A stretch of 64,000 nucleotides of DNA from Trichopria drosophilae (Eukaryota; Arthropoda; Insecta; Hymenoptera; Diapriidae): assembly GCA_030407085.1 (NCBI GenBank), contig CM059587.1:30973001-31037000 (forward strand). The letters are read 5' to 3'. Position numbers and translations under genes: made by a program. The notes under the pieces are model-generated. The model saw only the letters and a program-made list of their open reading frames with translations, had not been told where the DNA came from and searched no databases. Position 1 is the first letter of the stretch; each line of letters opens with the position of its first letter. Positions 26,720 through 38,663 of the stretch are shown here, piece after piece.

Positions 26720-27613
26720 AGTGTTTCCGAATTATTTTTTTGGGCTGAAAACGATGGCGCTGGTCAAATTTTTTGATCACGTCGCATTTTTTAGAAAAGT
26801 GAGGTTAAGTGTGTCAAAATGTGCCTTTTTGGGACTGTCTCCGTTGTCTTTGTAACAAAAGAGAATTTACTTTGGGCAATCGCAGCATAATTTCCTGCGT
26901 GATGGAAATGTTGTTGCTGACAGAATTTTTCTATCGTATTGCATTTTAGAGGAAAGTTAGGTTTTATGCGTTAAATGTACGTTTTTTCATATTTCTTTTG
27001 CTTATTTCCATATTCCTATATTTGAGTTTGTTGTGGCAAAATAGAATTAATACATTTAAACTTATGTCTGGAGTCGCAATTGTTTAAAAATTCGTCCGTG
27101 ACAATGGTCCCGCCATTTTGAATTTAGAAAAACTTACATAATTTTTGTAATATGCTACCCTGAAAATCGTAAACTAAGTACATTTAATCAAATCTGAAGT
27201 ATTTTTCTTTTGCTAAAACAGAAAGGCGGATCCAATATGTCAGTTTTTCTAAATTAAAAATGGCGGAACCAATGTCATGGCAACTCCAGACACAAGGTTA
27301 TATGTGTCAGTTCTTTTTTGTCAGAACAAACTCGAAATATAGGAATATGAAAATATGGAAAGACGGAAAAGAAATATGGAAAAGCGTACATTTATATTTA
27401 TATTTCTGACAGCGCCATCATTTCCATCACAAAAAAATACTTGGGAATGGTGCTGAGATTGTCCAAAGTAAATTCTCTTTTGCTACAAAGACAATGGAAA
27501 TAAAACCAATATTTTGACAAACTTAACCTAGCTCTTTTCTAGACAATGTGACATGATAGGAAAATTGTATCAGCGCCACCTTTCTTAGCATGAAAAATCC
27601 GTTCAGAAACACT
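26720..27613. repeat. Foldback element, ~400 bp inverted arms
   Basis: The left arm (26720-27137) and right arm (27238-27613) are reverse complements with moderate divergence. For example, 'gagaatttactttgggcaat' near 26862 pairs with 'attgtccaaagtaaattctc' near 27457. AGTGTTTC at the left end pairs with GAAACACT at the right end. The inner arms contain family B blocks (gccattttgaattta). No protein is encoded. Confidence 0.8.
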
Positions 27614-28216
27614 GGTTGGTATTTCATTCGCAGAAAATAAATTAGAATTTGCAGTACAGTGTAATGTATATTATCCACGAACTTTTAAAATTTGTACGAT
27701 ATTTCATCAACTATTTAATATATTCACTTACCTACACATGATATGAAAATTCAACAAGAAAAAGGAAGACAAAAACTGGTGCCCAAGGACCAAATTAGAT
27801 ATTACGTGAGAGTTTAACGTTACTTTTCGAGGAGTGTACTAAAATTTACAATATATAAAATTTCTGGTAGAAAAAAAAACTTTTTTTTTGGAATTTGTAT
27901 GTGATATTCCAAAAATGGTTAGTAATTTTCTCCAGAAATATGATCGAAAGTCTATAATTCGAAAAAAAACAGGATACAAAAATATCGTTTAAATTACATA
28001 TGTTTATATAATGTTATAATAGTTTCTAACGTTTCTCTTCCTAAGTCAGAAACTCTCGTCTTCAAAGTTCAAAATAATTGGTAGTGATATAGAAAATAAT
28101 TCAATAACACGATTTTTATCATTTTCAATTATAACACGAGTTTCTGACTTTGGAAGATAAACGTTGTAAAAAAATAAAATATTATGCATAGTCCAAATTA
28201 TGAACATTCAGTATTC
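27614..28216. other. AT-rich spacer
   Basis: No recognised gene or repeat. Confidence 0.4.
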
Positions 28217-28220
28217 GGTG

Positions 28221-28540
28221 TCCCGCGAAAAAAAAATCAAAATCAAGCGGTATCTTTTCAGATCCGATTGGATCTAATGAGATCATATTTGATCTGGGTT
28301 ATGACCACATCTGCAGAAATCTGTAATTTTTATATCAAATTAGATCTAATCAGATATAACAAGATCTCATGGTAGATATTGTCTGATCTTGTCAATGATC
28401 TGATGAGATCTGAAGAAGATCTGCTGAGATCTGAAAAAGATCTGATGAGATCTGAATAAGATCCTATTTGATCCAGTAATATCTGTGCAGATGTGGCCAT
28501 AACTCAGATCTGATTTGATCTGAACTTTTTTTTCTCGGGG
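28221..28540. mobile_element. Short foldback (MITE-like) packed with GATC / AGATCT words
   Basis: The ends are inverted (CCCGCGAAAAAAAA at 28222 and TTTTTTTTCTCGGGG ending at 28540), and inner arms pair too: 'gggttatgaccacatctgca' near 28297 pairs with 'tgcagatgtggccataactc' near 28485. Almost the whole interior consists of 'gatctgatga', 'agatctgaagaa' and similar units on both strands, giving an extraordinary density of GATC. The frames at 28184-28375 and 28564-28367 are readings of this repeat. A possible TGT duplication flanks it. Confidence 0.75.
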
Positions 28541-28544
28541 TGTT

Positions 28545-30149
28545 ACATCATTGGAATTAAACAAAAAAAACGGTCTTCAATACAAGCATACATAATAAAT
28601 GAATAGCTGAAATTTGTGAAAATGGTCTTATTATTTATGCTATCCGTAAATCAATAGATTTACATAATACGTATATAAACCCAGCCTTATTCCGATTCAA
28701 ACTTTAATTTAACAAATTATTAAATTAAATGTTTATATTTTAATAATAATTTAAAGAATTGGAATTTACTTCGGTTCAACGCCGCAATAAGCCGTGATTG
28801 TTTCGAGATAAGTTTAAAAGGATAAAATAAAAAATTGACTTCTTTCGTAAACGGCTATTCCATGGTGATTTACGAGCGCCAACTTTCAATTAAAGCAAAT
28901 TAATTCCGCATCTGTAAATCACGTCGAATAGTTTTTGAACAAACGTCAATACTGAACCTAATCATTTATCGATCCTCAACTAAAAATATTACAACCCCTT
29001 CCAGATTATTTAGGTTACTTATTTTTGTACAAGATGAAAAATGCTTCAAGATAAAAAAGTTACTTCAATAAACGTGCAATAGTGTAAGTATTTAAATATT
29101 TAGATCGCGAATGCCACTAATCATTGAATCGACGTAAACGCGTGTTATAACACCTGACATGATTTATATGAAATTAATCAACTTTAATTGAATGTTGTTG
29201 GTAGTAAATCATAATCAGACGAGATCTAAAAAAGTGTTTTCTCTATTTTCAACGCGAATCACTCACTTACTTATGTAATACACTACAAAATTGAAAAAAA
29301 CGCAGAATCTTTTTCTCTATGGAGTACAAATGCAATTGGAAAGAAAATACTAAGTGAAATAAGAATCATTTTAATCAAATTCTTCCAAATTTGAAAGTAA
29401 CTTCCAAATTTATATTGATAAAAAGTAATTTTCATTCTTCGTCATTCAAGCTATCGCTTAGAAAATGTGCTTCTTCCAGGCTCGCGAGTCGAAAAGGAAA
29501 ATACCACTTTTAGTAAAATTAAAAGTTCGTTCAATGAGCAAAATTTCAGTTAGAGAAACGATCGATAGTAGAAATTTCCTCCCATTCTATTGTCTTTCAT
29601 TAAACACTAGTGAATTAATAGTCTCCGTATCCATTGAAGCAAAATATTAAGAATTATTTTCTCTCAGTAAAGCTGAACTTATTCAATATAAAGTTTATAT
29701 CAGACAATTTCCGGTTTATTTATTGAATTTTGGATAAATACTGAAATAGTTCTAGACTTTTACACTATTTTTTACACTATTTCCGTTCTTATTTGAAAAA
29801 TAATTATGTAAAGCGAAAAGTAGTTCACTGTACATCAACCAATTATTTTTAACAATAAAGGGCTATTTAAGTACCAATATTCTACTAATCTAAAAGTAGC
29901 AACGGAACTCCTGAAAATCATATTAAAAGCTAAATTGGAATTCACTAATAAATGAATGTGTTTTCAGTTTTTATTAACAAAGGTTATAATTCAATTGAGT
30001 TATTAACCTACATTTTCCTTTTCAAATTAGTATTTATAGCTTGTTTAAATTCATAATCCGGAAAAAATATTTTCTTAATATCACTATCAACCTTCTTAAA
30101 AGTCGAAATATATTTAGGGGTTAAACTTAAGTTAAAAACAAAGATGAAC
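28545..30149. other. AT-rich stretch
   Basis: No gene recognised. The 61-codon frame at 29465-29650 has no domain or splice support. Confidence 0.4.
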
Positions 30150-33040
30150 TTAAATATTACTGTTCAATTTCCAATGAAATTTTATTTCAATTACTAATGC
30201 TGGTATACAGAAAATTGCGTTCAATCAGTCGAATTTTTATATTGAAATATCTTAATTCATTGTGGTAAAAATATGCAAATTATATTGTATTTAGATCGGT
30301 TTTTTTTTACAAACATATTTTCCCTGTGACTAATGTTTTTAATTAGTACTTTTTGAGTTGCCAAACTGTTGCCAATTGAATTAATGACCTACTGTTTTCG
30401 TGATTACTACTAATAATCTTTAAAGATTATCGTTTAAAAAGTTTATTTATTTTGTTTCACTATTTTTGTAAAAACGTGTTGACAATATTCTGATATCTTC
30501 TAGTTAAGAAAAGTAATTTTGATGAAACATTATTTTGCTGTGTTTACTAAGAAAAATTCAGAAAACCTACTATTTTGACATAGGATAGTTTTGGAATCAA
30601 TTCCTGTCATAATTAGTACACAGTGATAGCAAATTATCCTATTCTTACAAACAATTCCATAGAAAGGAAAAAAATCCCTAATCCAAACTAATCATTCCTA
30701 TCCTAATCGTTCACTGAGGTTTACTTAGTTCAAAGCTACTAATTAATCAAAGAACAGTAGGACACTAATTCCATTAATACTAATTAGCAAACTAGTTAAC
30801 TTATTTTTCACTACTAGAGTAGTAAAACCAATTTTGTCAACTATGTGAATTTTACTAATATATTAATAAATCAGTACAATTTACGATTAAAACATTCACT
30901 AATTCTTAATGGCCAATTTTTCACATTACATGAGTTGTTTTAACTAGTTCAGATTTTGAGAGTTAAGACTACTTTTCAATTAATCAGCATAGCTTCGTGG
31001 GTCTATATTCTAAAGTAAAATAATGAATGTAGTTCATGGAATGTAAAAAATTATCAGCCGAACTTCAAGCTTCATTATTTCATAAAAAAAGTAAATATAA
31101 ATTTCGTTAATCTGGTCTTTTCGACTAAACCATCAAACATATAAACAATAAACCAAACTAAAATGTGAATTTAATCGTGCACTCGATTGTCATGTTTCAA
31201 AGGCATGGGACAATATTTTCACGATCTATCATTATTTTGACAAAATGGCGTCTAAGTATACCAATTATTCTTGTTTTTGAAATTCAAAAATTTGCATTCA
31301 ATTTAAAAAATTAAAAATAGTTGAATGAACTACTTCAACCTTATTTATTTTACTAAGGTATTTAACAAAATAGCTCGCTTCTAATGTCAAGCAAAATGTC
31401 TAATAACACTTGAATTTGTTACATTTTTACAGAAAATAATAGAGTGGACTGAAAAAAAAACATTTATTATTATAAAATATGTGATTTAAAATTTTTCTTT
31501 AATTTTTCAAATGATCCTAAAAATTGTTGGTTACTAAGCTGGAAAATATCCGGAGAGGATTGTTTCTATGTCGTGAATGGTTCATAGGTGTTTCATGAAA
31601 GGACCCCAAATTACTTTGTGATTAACGTATGCGTAAAGTAGACACTTTACAGCCTTTTTTAGTCCGTAAAATTTGTTTTCACGGACTGGTGTCAGTACTT
31701 TACGGAGTAAAAAGAGTACTTAATTTTAAAGAAAAATTTTAAATCATACATTTTACAATAAAAAATGATTTTTTTTCAGGCCACTCTATTATTCACTGTA
31801 AAAATCTGACAAATTCAAGTGTTGTTAGACATTTGGCTTGACAGTAAAAACGAACTATTTTGTTAAATACCTTAGTAAAATAAATACTGTTGAAGTAGTA
31901 AATTCAATTATTTTTAATTTTTTAAATTGAATTCCAATTTTTGAATTTCAAAAACAGAAATAATTGGTACACTTAGATGCCATTTTGCCAAAACAAAGAT
32001 GAATCGCGAAAATATCGTTCCATTCCTTTGAAATGTGACTATCGAGTGCCCGATAAAAATCACATATTAGTTTATTTTATTTTAGTTCGTGTTGGATGGT
32101 TTAATCGAAAAGACCAGATTAATGAAATTTATATCTACTTTTTTTTTATGAAATAACGAAGCTTGAAGTTGGGCTCATAATTTTGTTCATTCTATTAACT
32201 ACATTCATGAATATTTTACTGTAGAATATATTTACTAGTACCAATTAAATACTGCAGGGGACCCATTAAGCTGTGCAACTTAGTCTTAACTCTCGAAATA
32301 TTAACTAGTTAAAATAACCCGTGTAATGTGAAAAATTGGCTATTAAGAAGTAGCAAATGTTTTAATAGTAAATGGTACTGATTTAGTAATATATTAGTAA
32401 AATTCACATAATTGACAAAATTGGTTTTTAGTCTAGAAAAATAAGTTAACTAGTGAATAGTAGAGTTTTATTGGTAATTAGTACAGAATTAGTGTCCCAC
32501 CGTTCTTTGATCAATTAGAAGCTTTGAACTAAGTAAATCTCGGTGAATGTATTCGGATTAGGGATTTTTTCTTTTATCTGGAATTATTTGTAAGAATGGG
32601 ATAATTTGCTAACACAGTGCACTAATTATAGTAGGAATTAATTCTAAAACTATCCTGAGTCAAAATAGTAGGGTTTCTGAATTTTTCTCAGTAAACACAG
32701 GAAAATAATTTCCCGTCAAAAGTACGTTTCTCAACTTCCCGCTAAATGTTAATCTTTAAAGATTATTGTTTAGAAGGACTGATGAAAATTCTAGGCCATT
32801 CATTCAATTATCAATAGTTTTTACAACTCAAAAAGTACTAAAAATATTAAAAATATTAGTCTCATGGAAAAATGTTTATAAAATAAACCGATCGAAGTAC
32901 AGTGAAATTGCATATTTTTACCAAAATAAATTAAGATATTTTGGTATAAAAATTCGACTTATTAAACGCAATTATTTTTCATATATCATCAGCAGTGAAA
33001 ATTATATTAAAGCTACATTAGAAATTGAACAATAATATTC
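30150..33040. repeat. Large inverted repeat, ~1.35 kb arms
   Basis: The left arm (about 30150-31504) and right arm (about 31724-33040) pair over nearly their whole length. Examples are 'taatctttaaagattatcg' at 30413 with its complement at 32750, 'ctttgatcaattagaagctt' at 32505 with the 30730 region, and 'atgtgatttaaaatttttc' at 31480 with 31728. Arms differ by scattered substitutions and small indels, so the structure is not recent. The loop (31505-31723) contains GCGTAAAGT-type palindromes. No open frame with a recognisable product lies inside. It may be a foldback transposon or an inverted duplication. Confidence 0.85.
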
Positions 33041-33733
33041 ACGATGAAATATACTGCAATGTTCATTAATTAGGAAATACACGTGTCATAAATTCGTCAG
33101 TTTTAATGCAAGATTGATGTCAAAAGATACTTTTATGAAGGTCCATTCCAAACTCAAAAAGTACTAATCAAAAACATTCGTCACGTGGAAACTAGTTCAA
33201 AGGTAGTCTTAACTAAGATACTTTTTAATATAAGATATTTTTTAATATATAAATGCTGAAGTGTTTATGTGCAAAAAAAACTGAAATCATTTTTTTTTAA
33301 ATACATGCAATAACATTATCAAATTTTCAATCATCTAAAATGACAAAAGTGAGTCTTATTGTACGGGAAAAAAACGACAAAATGGAGTTAAGTTATATCG
33401 TGTCTGCTCCCTCAGGAAAGGTTTGTAGAACATTTTGAATTTTGCAATTGAAAGCGACGCCCGTTTAAAAAATGGCCATTTTTTCGATGACATGCTCTGT
33501 TATAAATTAAAAATGAATTCTAAGGAGGTAATGCCTCTGTTTATTTAGAACTTAAACTTTACGTCGACAATTGTTCAAGAACCTAAAATATTTTATAATT
33601 TTGTTTTTTTATTTTCTTAACATTTCATTTACATAAATGCGATTATTTAAAACAGGAAGTAAAAATAACTTTGAAATTTTGAAAAAAATATGTCACTTTT
33701 AAAGTTTATGTATATCTTTTGTTTATTATATCA
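33041..33733. other. AT-rich spacer
   Basis: Nothing recognised on either strand. Confidence 0.4.
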
Positions 33734-33982
33734 TACACTGAGAGAATTTTTCTAGTTGCAAATTCAATACTGTTTAGTTCCAGCGGGATAAACTTACAAT
33801 AAGCGCAAAAGTGCCATACTGATATTAAAAATGATCATCCTGGTTTTGAAAATTTTCCATATTTACGTTGAAGAGCCCCATTCTATAAGGTAATTTGCAA
33901 TATTAGAATGCGCATATTGCTAGTACATCCCACTTCAACTAGATAGTATGGGACTTCTAACCAGAAAAATTCTCTTAGTGTA
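33734..33982. mobile_element. MITE, 249 bp, ~24 bp TIRs
   Basis: The left end TACACTGAGAGAATTTTTCT and the right end, reading TACACTAAGAGAATTTTTCT on the minus strand, differ at one position over these 20 bases. The flanks are TA-rich, consistent with but not proving a TA target. The interior is non-coding. The 71-codon frame at 33948 begins inside the right TIR and is not a gene. Confidence 0.8.
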
Positions 33983-34131
33983 TATAATTGTAATAATGAC
34001 CAGTGCATCCTTCTTCCTTCTTTTACACGTCATCACCGGAGAAAACTTGTATGAAACAAAAGTTTTTCAACGTTACATATTATCATCTTTCTGTCACTTT
34101 AAAGGTGATAAAAATAAAAAATCTCAATACT

Positions 34132-34434
34132 GCATTGAAAAAAAAAATCCTAATTTCAAGTAAATATTTACTTGAATAGTCGCAACTAAATATTTACATA
34201 TAATAGAAAAATAGTTTGTTAATTCAACTAAATATTAATTTGATTTTATCCAGCAAGTAAATATTTTTTTTGTATATTATTTTACATCGACTTTTCTGAA
34301 CCCATTATGGGACTAAATCGCGACGGGACCTACAGTTTATAATTAAGGAAATATTTCCTTATTTTAAGTAAATATTTAGTTGCGACTATTCAAGTAAATA
34401 TTTACTTGAAATTCGGATATTTTTTTTAGTGTGC
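34132..34434. mobile_element. MITE, ~300 bp, ~60 bp TIRs
   Basis: Left 'tttcaagtaaatatttactt' then 'gaatagtcgcaactaaatat' (34154-34193) is repeated in reverse complement at about 34371-34411. Outward the arms continue through an A/T run to GCATTGAAAA on the left and its diverged partner ...TTAGTGTGC on the right. The arms also contain the self-complementary 'aagtaaatatttactt'. No coding capacity. Confidence 0.8.
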
Positions 34435-34699
34435 ACCAAAAATTTATTTTTATTTTGTTTAAAATGAAATTTTAATAAATCAGACGAATATTAAAAAAAA
34501 AAATAGTTTTTTTCTATTATATTCTATGTACTATCTTTCAACCATCTGAACTGTATGTCTAACTTGTGAGATAGATTTCATTCAGTAGAGTAAAAATTGC
34601 CATAGAATTTTCCTGAGCTTGTTTCGAAAATGTTGAAGTCGAAGTTTTGGAAAAACCCCGGACTCCGTATGCAGGCGCATTTTAAGATATCTTCTGATA

Positions 34700-35350
34700 A
34701 AAAGAAAACGGGATCGCCTTAATACTTTTACGATGCTCAAGTGCGTCATGACGTAAAAGTGGCGCGAATATTTTTACGCGAGCCGCTATTTAACTCGGCT
34801 CTTTGATTAACCAGTTACCAACTATTTCCAACCGTCAATTTCTCGTTGAACAATGAAGACTATAATCGAAATAAAAACTTTATCCGTCTGACGTGGAAGG
34901 AAAACAATTTTACATTTAATATTAGTTAGTCACCGACAATCTCGCGGCGGCACGATTGCCATGACAGACACGTCTTAAAGGATCGCATGCACGTCGTGTT
35001 CACAAATTGTCACTTTTTTTTCAAAATTGAAAAAAGTTTGCTTTTTTTTTACCGACACTTTTCACGGGATGCGCGTTTCGCGATTCATTGTTGACGCTCG
35101 TTTTCGAAGGACTGAAATCCGCGTTGTCGCAACTTGGATTATCGGAGTGACTGAATGGACTGAATTGCCCGCCGAACGGTCCGCGCGCGCCGCGCACCAA
35201 CGTGTACGCACACATTCATCCCCTCTCGATGCGCCGCGGGAAAAAGGGATGTGCGGCGCGGCGCTCACACTCTTTGTCATGAATATCGGATTAAGGGGGA
35301 GCTTAAATGATATTTTCGAACGGATGAGCCAATCGCTTCGCTGTCATTAA
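34700..35350 (-). promoter_or_regulatory. CpG-rich block, possible promoter and 5' UTR on the minus strand
   Basis: The block is sharply richer in CpG than its surroundings (strings such as GCGCGCGCCGCGC near 35183). On the minus strand TTCAGTC at 35164-35158 fits the arthropod initiator TCAGT. Downstream there is a short upstream frame (MNRETRIP) and possible weak donors. The 107-codon plus-strand frame at 35027-35350 and the minus frames over this block look like products of high GC rather than proteins. The target gene is not identified. Confidence 0.35.
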
Positions 35351-36185
35351 GCTCGTTATCTGCCTCGAGATTTTTCTTCTTTCTGATGATTTTCATCCGA
35401 TGCCCGACACTTAAAAAATTGTTTGAAATTTTTGTTTGCCATTTTCATAACTGACCTCAATCCATTTTATGCCTGAAAACTCCTATCTTGAGATAACATT
35501 ATCCCAGCACGAAACGGAAAGAGACGTCCCAAAATTTTATTACTTCTGGGATGACACCAACACGTGACATAATCTTGTCAAAGGGATGTCACGTATGAGA
35601 CGTCTCCCAATTGATTCGTCCATGTCTTGATTTGTGACCTCAAAACAGGGATATGGAAAAATACTTTCGCTATTTTTTATGTCGCTTTTATGACAATTTT
35701 TATTCCAAAGTATCTTGCTTGCTCGCAAGTGGCAAGATAATTAGTCACTAATTTATACACTGCAAACAAATTTAGTAACTGCCAGTTGGCACCTAAATAT
35801 TTAGTAAATTCATCCACATGGAAAGAAATTTGTAGCACTCATGCAGCACATACTTAAAGAGGTAGCCCAGAGCTCAGTCCAAAGACATCTTTAAAAAGAC
35901 CTCCCGAAGAGGTCCGAATTATGACAATCTATAAGGACTTCTTAAAATCGTAATCTCAAAAAGGTCTTATATTTGCGGTCTAGGGTGCTATTGAATCCAA
36001 AAATGATATAACAGAATATTTACTTCATATGTAGACCGATAGATTATAAGCTACAATGAGAAAACAACTGCTTTTGCGATATTTAGCAATTGTTATCACA
36101 ATTTTGTACTATTATTGTATGATCCCTAATCTATTGAATATAATCACCATCCAATAACTACACAAACGGTAAAAAGGAACTCAGG

Positions 36186-36815
36186 TGCACTGAGAAAAAG
36201 GATCGTTTGTTGTAAAGAAATATCATTCAATTGAAAAGTTAAAATCGTTTTTAATGTAAAAATGGTATCGCAATATTAAAGACGATCATTTAATATTAGC
36301 ATTTTATTTCTTACACCAGAATTGACAATTTATTAATAGTTAAGAAATTCACAAATAAGACACGGGACATGCCTCTTATACGATGCATTTGTTTATAAAA
36401 CGCGCATATTTAAGACAACGTATAAATAATATCTTTCATTTATTTATTTTCACAATAACAACCACCGAATTGGAATCACACTCAATCGTTCTTGAAAAAC
36501 CAAACAAAACACGTGTTTTCATTTGAGGTTATGTTACGATGTGTTTCGACTCCCGCCATTATATTCTGCAACTATTAAGAAATCATTACTTTATAGCTAC
36601 AAATGTTTCTTAATTATTAAGAAATGTTTGGTTGCATTTAATAGATATTTCTTAAAATAGAAAATGCGTTGTTTGCACTAAAGAAATGTTAGTTTTATAT
36701 GAAATGTATAATTATTTGATACTTAGAAAATTATTCGATTCGCTGTATTTAAATATACGATTTCTTAATTATTAAGATGCCTTCTTTATAGTAAACAATC
36801 CTTCCCCTCAGTGCA
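36186..36815. mobile_element. Nested TIR element of ~630 bp
   Basis: Left TGCACTGAGAAAAAGGATCG pairs with right CAATCCTTCCCCTCAGTGCA, and pairing continues inward through 'tgtaaagaa' and 'ttctttata'. The CACTGAGAAAAA type terminus is common among insect MITEs. It lies wholly inside the 35865-37280 element, so it inserted later. Confidence 0.75.
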
Positions 36816-36914
36816 AAAATTATATGGATAAATTAATAACTATGATACAAAAATAAGATCTATGATTTTCAGAAATTTGCTTTTCATTTATATTATTTAT
36901 TGTATGCCATTCGA

Positions 36915-37070
36915 TGCGTAAAATGCTATTTTACACACTTTTGACATTTTTCGGTCGCATTTTACGCACTCAAGTGACATAAAATATCGTATGAAACATG
37001 TGCGTAAATGTTTATTCTGCGAATGTGATTACGACCCTTCACATTCGTAGAATGAACTTTTACGCACTAG
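36915..37070. repeat. GCGTAAA palindromes
   Basis: Two adjacent hairpins: 'gatgcgtaaaatgc' paired with 'gcattttacgcac', and 'gtgcgtaaatgtttattctg' paired with 'gaatgaacttttacgcac' around 'cacattcgtag'. Same family as the 45.1 kb repeats. Confidence 0.65.
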
Positions 37071-37287
37071 TTTCATAATATACTATTATATGTCAAACCT
37101 CTCAAATAAGAATTCTTTTCTGAGACCTCATATTTAATAGGTCTTGTAGAGCTCTTAAAATCGACGACTAAGTCTTCTTAAAGATCACTTTAAGAGCTCT
37201 TTCTGATAAATATTTAAGACATACTACAACTTTTAAGACTTCTTAAAGAGTTCTTTAAGATGTCTTTTGGCTGTTGGGCAGTTTTTG

Positions 37288-37966
37288 ACAAACGTAAAAT
37301 AGCGATTAAAACTCGAAATCGTTAAGAAAGGAAAATTTATGAACAAGTACACTTTTATTACATCATTAAGATTATTTATTCATAATTTCTAGACAATTTC
37401 GTTATTACTAATTATTTGTTAAGGTCTGCAAAGTGAAAAAATCGTCACTTTTTTCATTCTACGGATTCCATATTGAAAACAGTATAAGATACACTGAAAA
37501 TATACTGAACCTGTTTTCAAAAAGTTAGTGAGTGCCCTGCTTTAACGTTAATAGGTTAGCCACAAATGAAACTAGGATTTCGTCTTACAATTTAACTTAT
37601 GAATATTTTATAACTTCTGTAAAATATGATGCATATTCCATCGTTGCTCGTGGATATCCTGGTAACTTTGGACTAAGAGCCCTGCCTAATTTTTTTGTAG
37701 GGAATTTTGGGCTCTACAAAAAAAGGTTCTTCATATTTTTATTCTATCTTGCACTGTTTTCGATATGAAAGCCTTAGAATGCAAAAAGTATCGGCATATT
37801 TTTCACTTTTAGTAACGTTTACAGATCATTACAAATAATTATTAATATTAACTAAATCGTCTAGAAATTATGAATAGATATTCTCAAAGATGTAATAAAA
37901 GTGTCCTTTTCCATAAAATTTCCTTTCTTAACGATTTCGAATTTTAATCGCCATTTTACGTTTATC
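37288..37966. repeat. Foldback, ~180 bp arms
   Basis: The left arm (37288-37472) pairs with the right arm (37775-37966). For instance 'aaactcgaaatcgttaagaa' pairs with 'ttcttaacgatttcgaattt', and 'cttttattacatcattaaga' with 'tctcaaagatgtaataaaag'. The loop contains the segment shared with 14.19-14.29 kb. The 78-codon frame at 37532-37768 lies in this loop. Confidence 0.8.
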
Positions 37967-38663
37967 CGAACCCGTACGGCGGCGTACAGTTGCTCCCTGG
38001 GTGAAGAAAATTTCTTTCCGTGTACAATTACTTCTTCCAAATGTATTATGATACCGATTGAACAGTTAGTAAATTGAACTAAAATTTAGTTGAAATTACT
38101 CAATATGTGGCTGCTAACACGCAATGACGTTTTATATCAATAACACTAAATTATTTGTCTTATTTATACAACCATTCCAGACTGCAAAATAAAAAAGAGT
38201 TCAGAATAATTTCGATTTGTGATCTGAAAGATGTCAGATAACCCACATTTTGAGTGTTTTCTGAACATGATACCATTATGAAATCATTATGAACTCTTTT
38301 CTATTTTGTGCACAAGTAATGCTACCCATGTGATAATCACCGATTATAATTAAACGATGACAAACTTGTAATACTATTATGATATATGGTATTTTTTTAT
38401 ATCGGCAAAGGTTCATTTTTCAGTGGTGAAATCATCCTTTATTACAGAATAGAGCGTCGATAAATATGAATGTTGAGAAACTGCACTCAGAAAAAAGTTT
38501 TTTAAACTCAAACAAAATTTAGTAAATGTTTTAACATTTAAACATTAACAGTAAAATGATACATGATATAAAAAATACGTAAAAAGTAAAAACTACTTAT
38601 TTTCCATAGTTTGATTAGTTTGCCATAGTTTAATTGCAATCGGTGAGCAGCACTTGGTTAGCA
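37967..38663. other. AT-rich spacer
   Basis: No recognised feature. Confidence 0.4.

Larger units (their letters stand above)
35865..37280. mobile_element. TIR element of ~1.4 kb, host of a nested insertion
   Basis: The left end 'gcccagagctcagtccaaag' followed by ACATCTTTAA pairs with the right end 'ttaagatgtcttttggctgt' followed by TGGGC. Sub-terminal regions pair further through 'cttcttaaa' and 'gaggtc/gacctc' words. Removing the nested element leaves about 790 bp. A diverged solo piece occurs at 15285-15420. No transposase. Confidence 0.7.

Noticed and set aside
35027..35350. 107-codon plus-strand frame in the CpG block
   Set aside because: Open mainly because of high GC; competing frames are open on the other strand, and no domain is seen.
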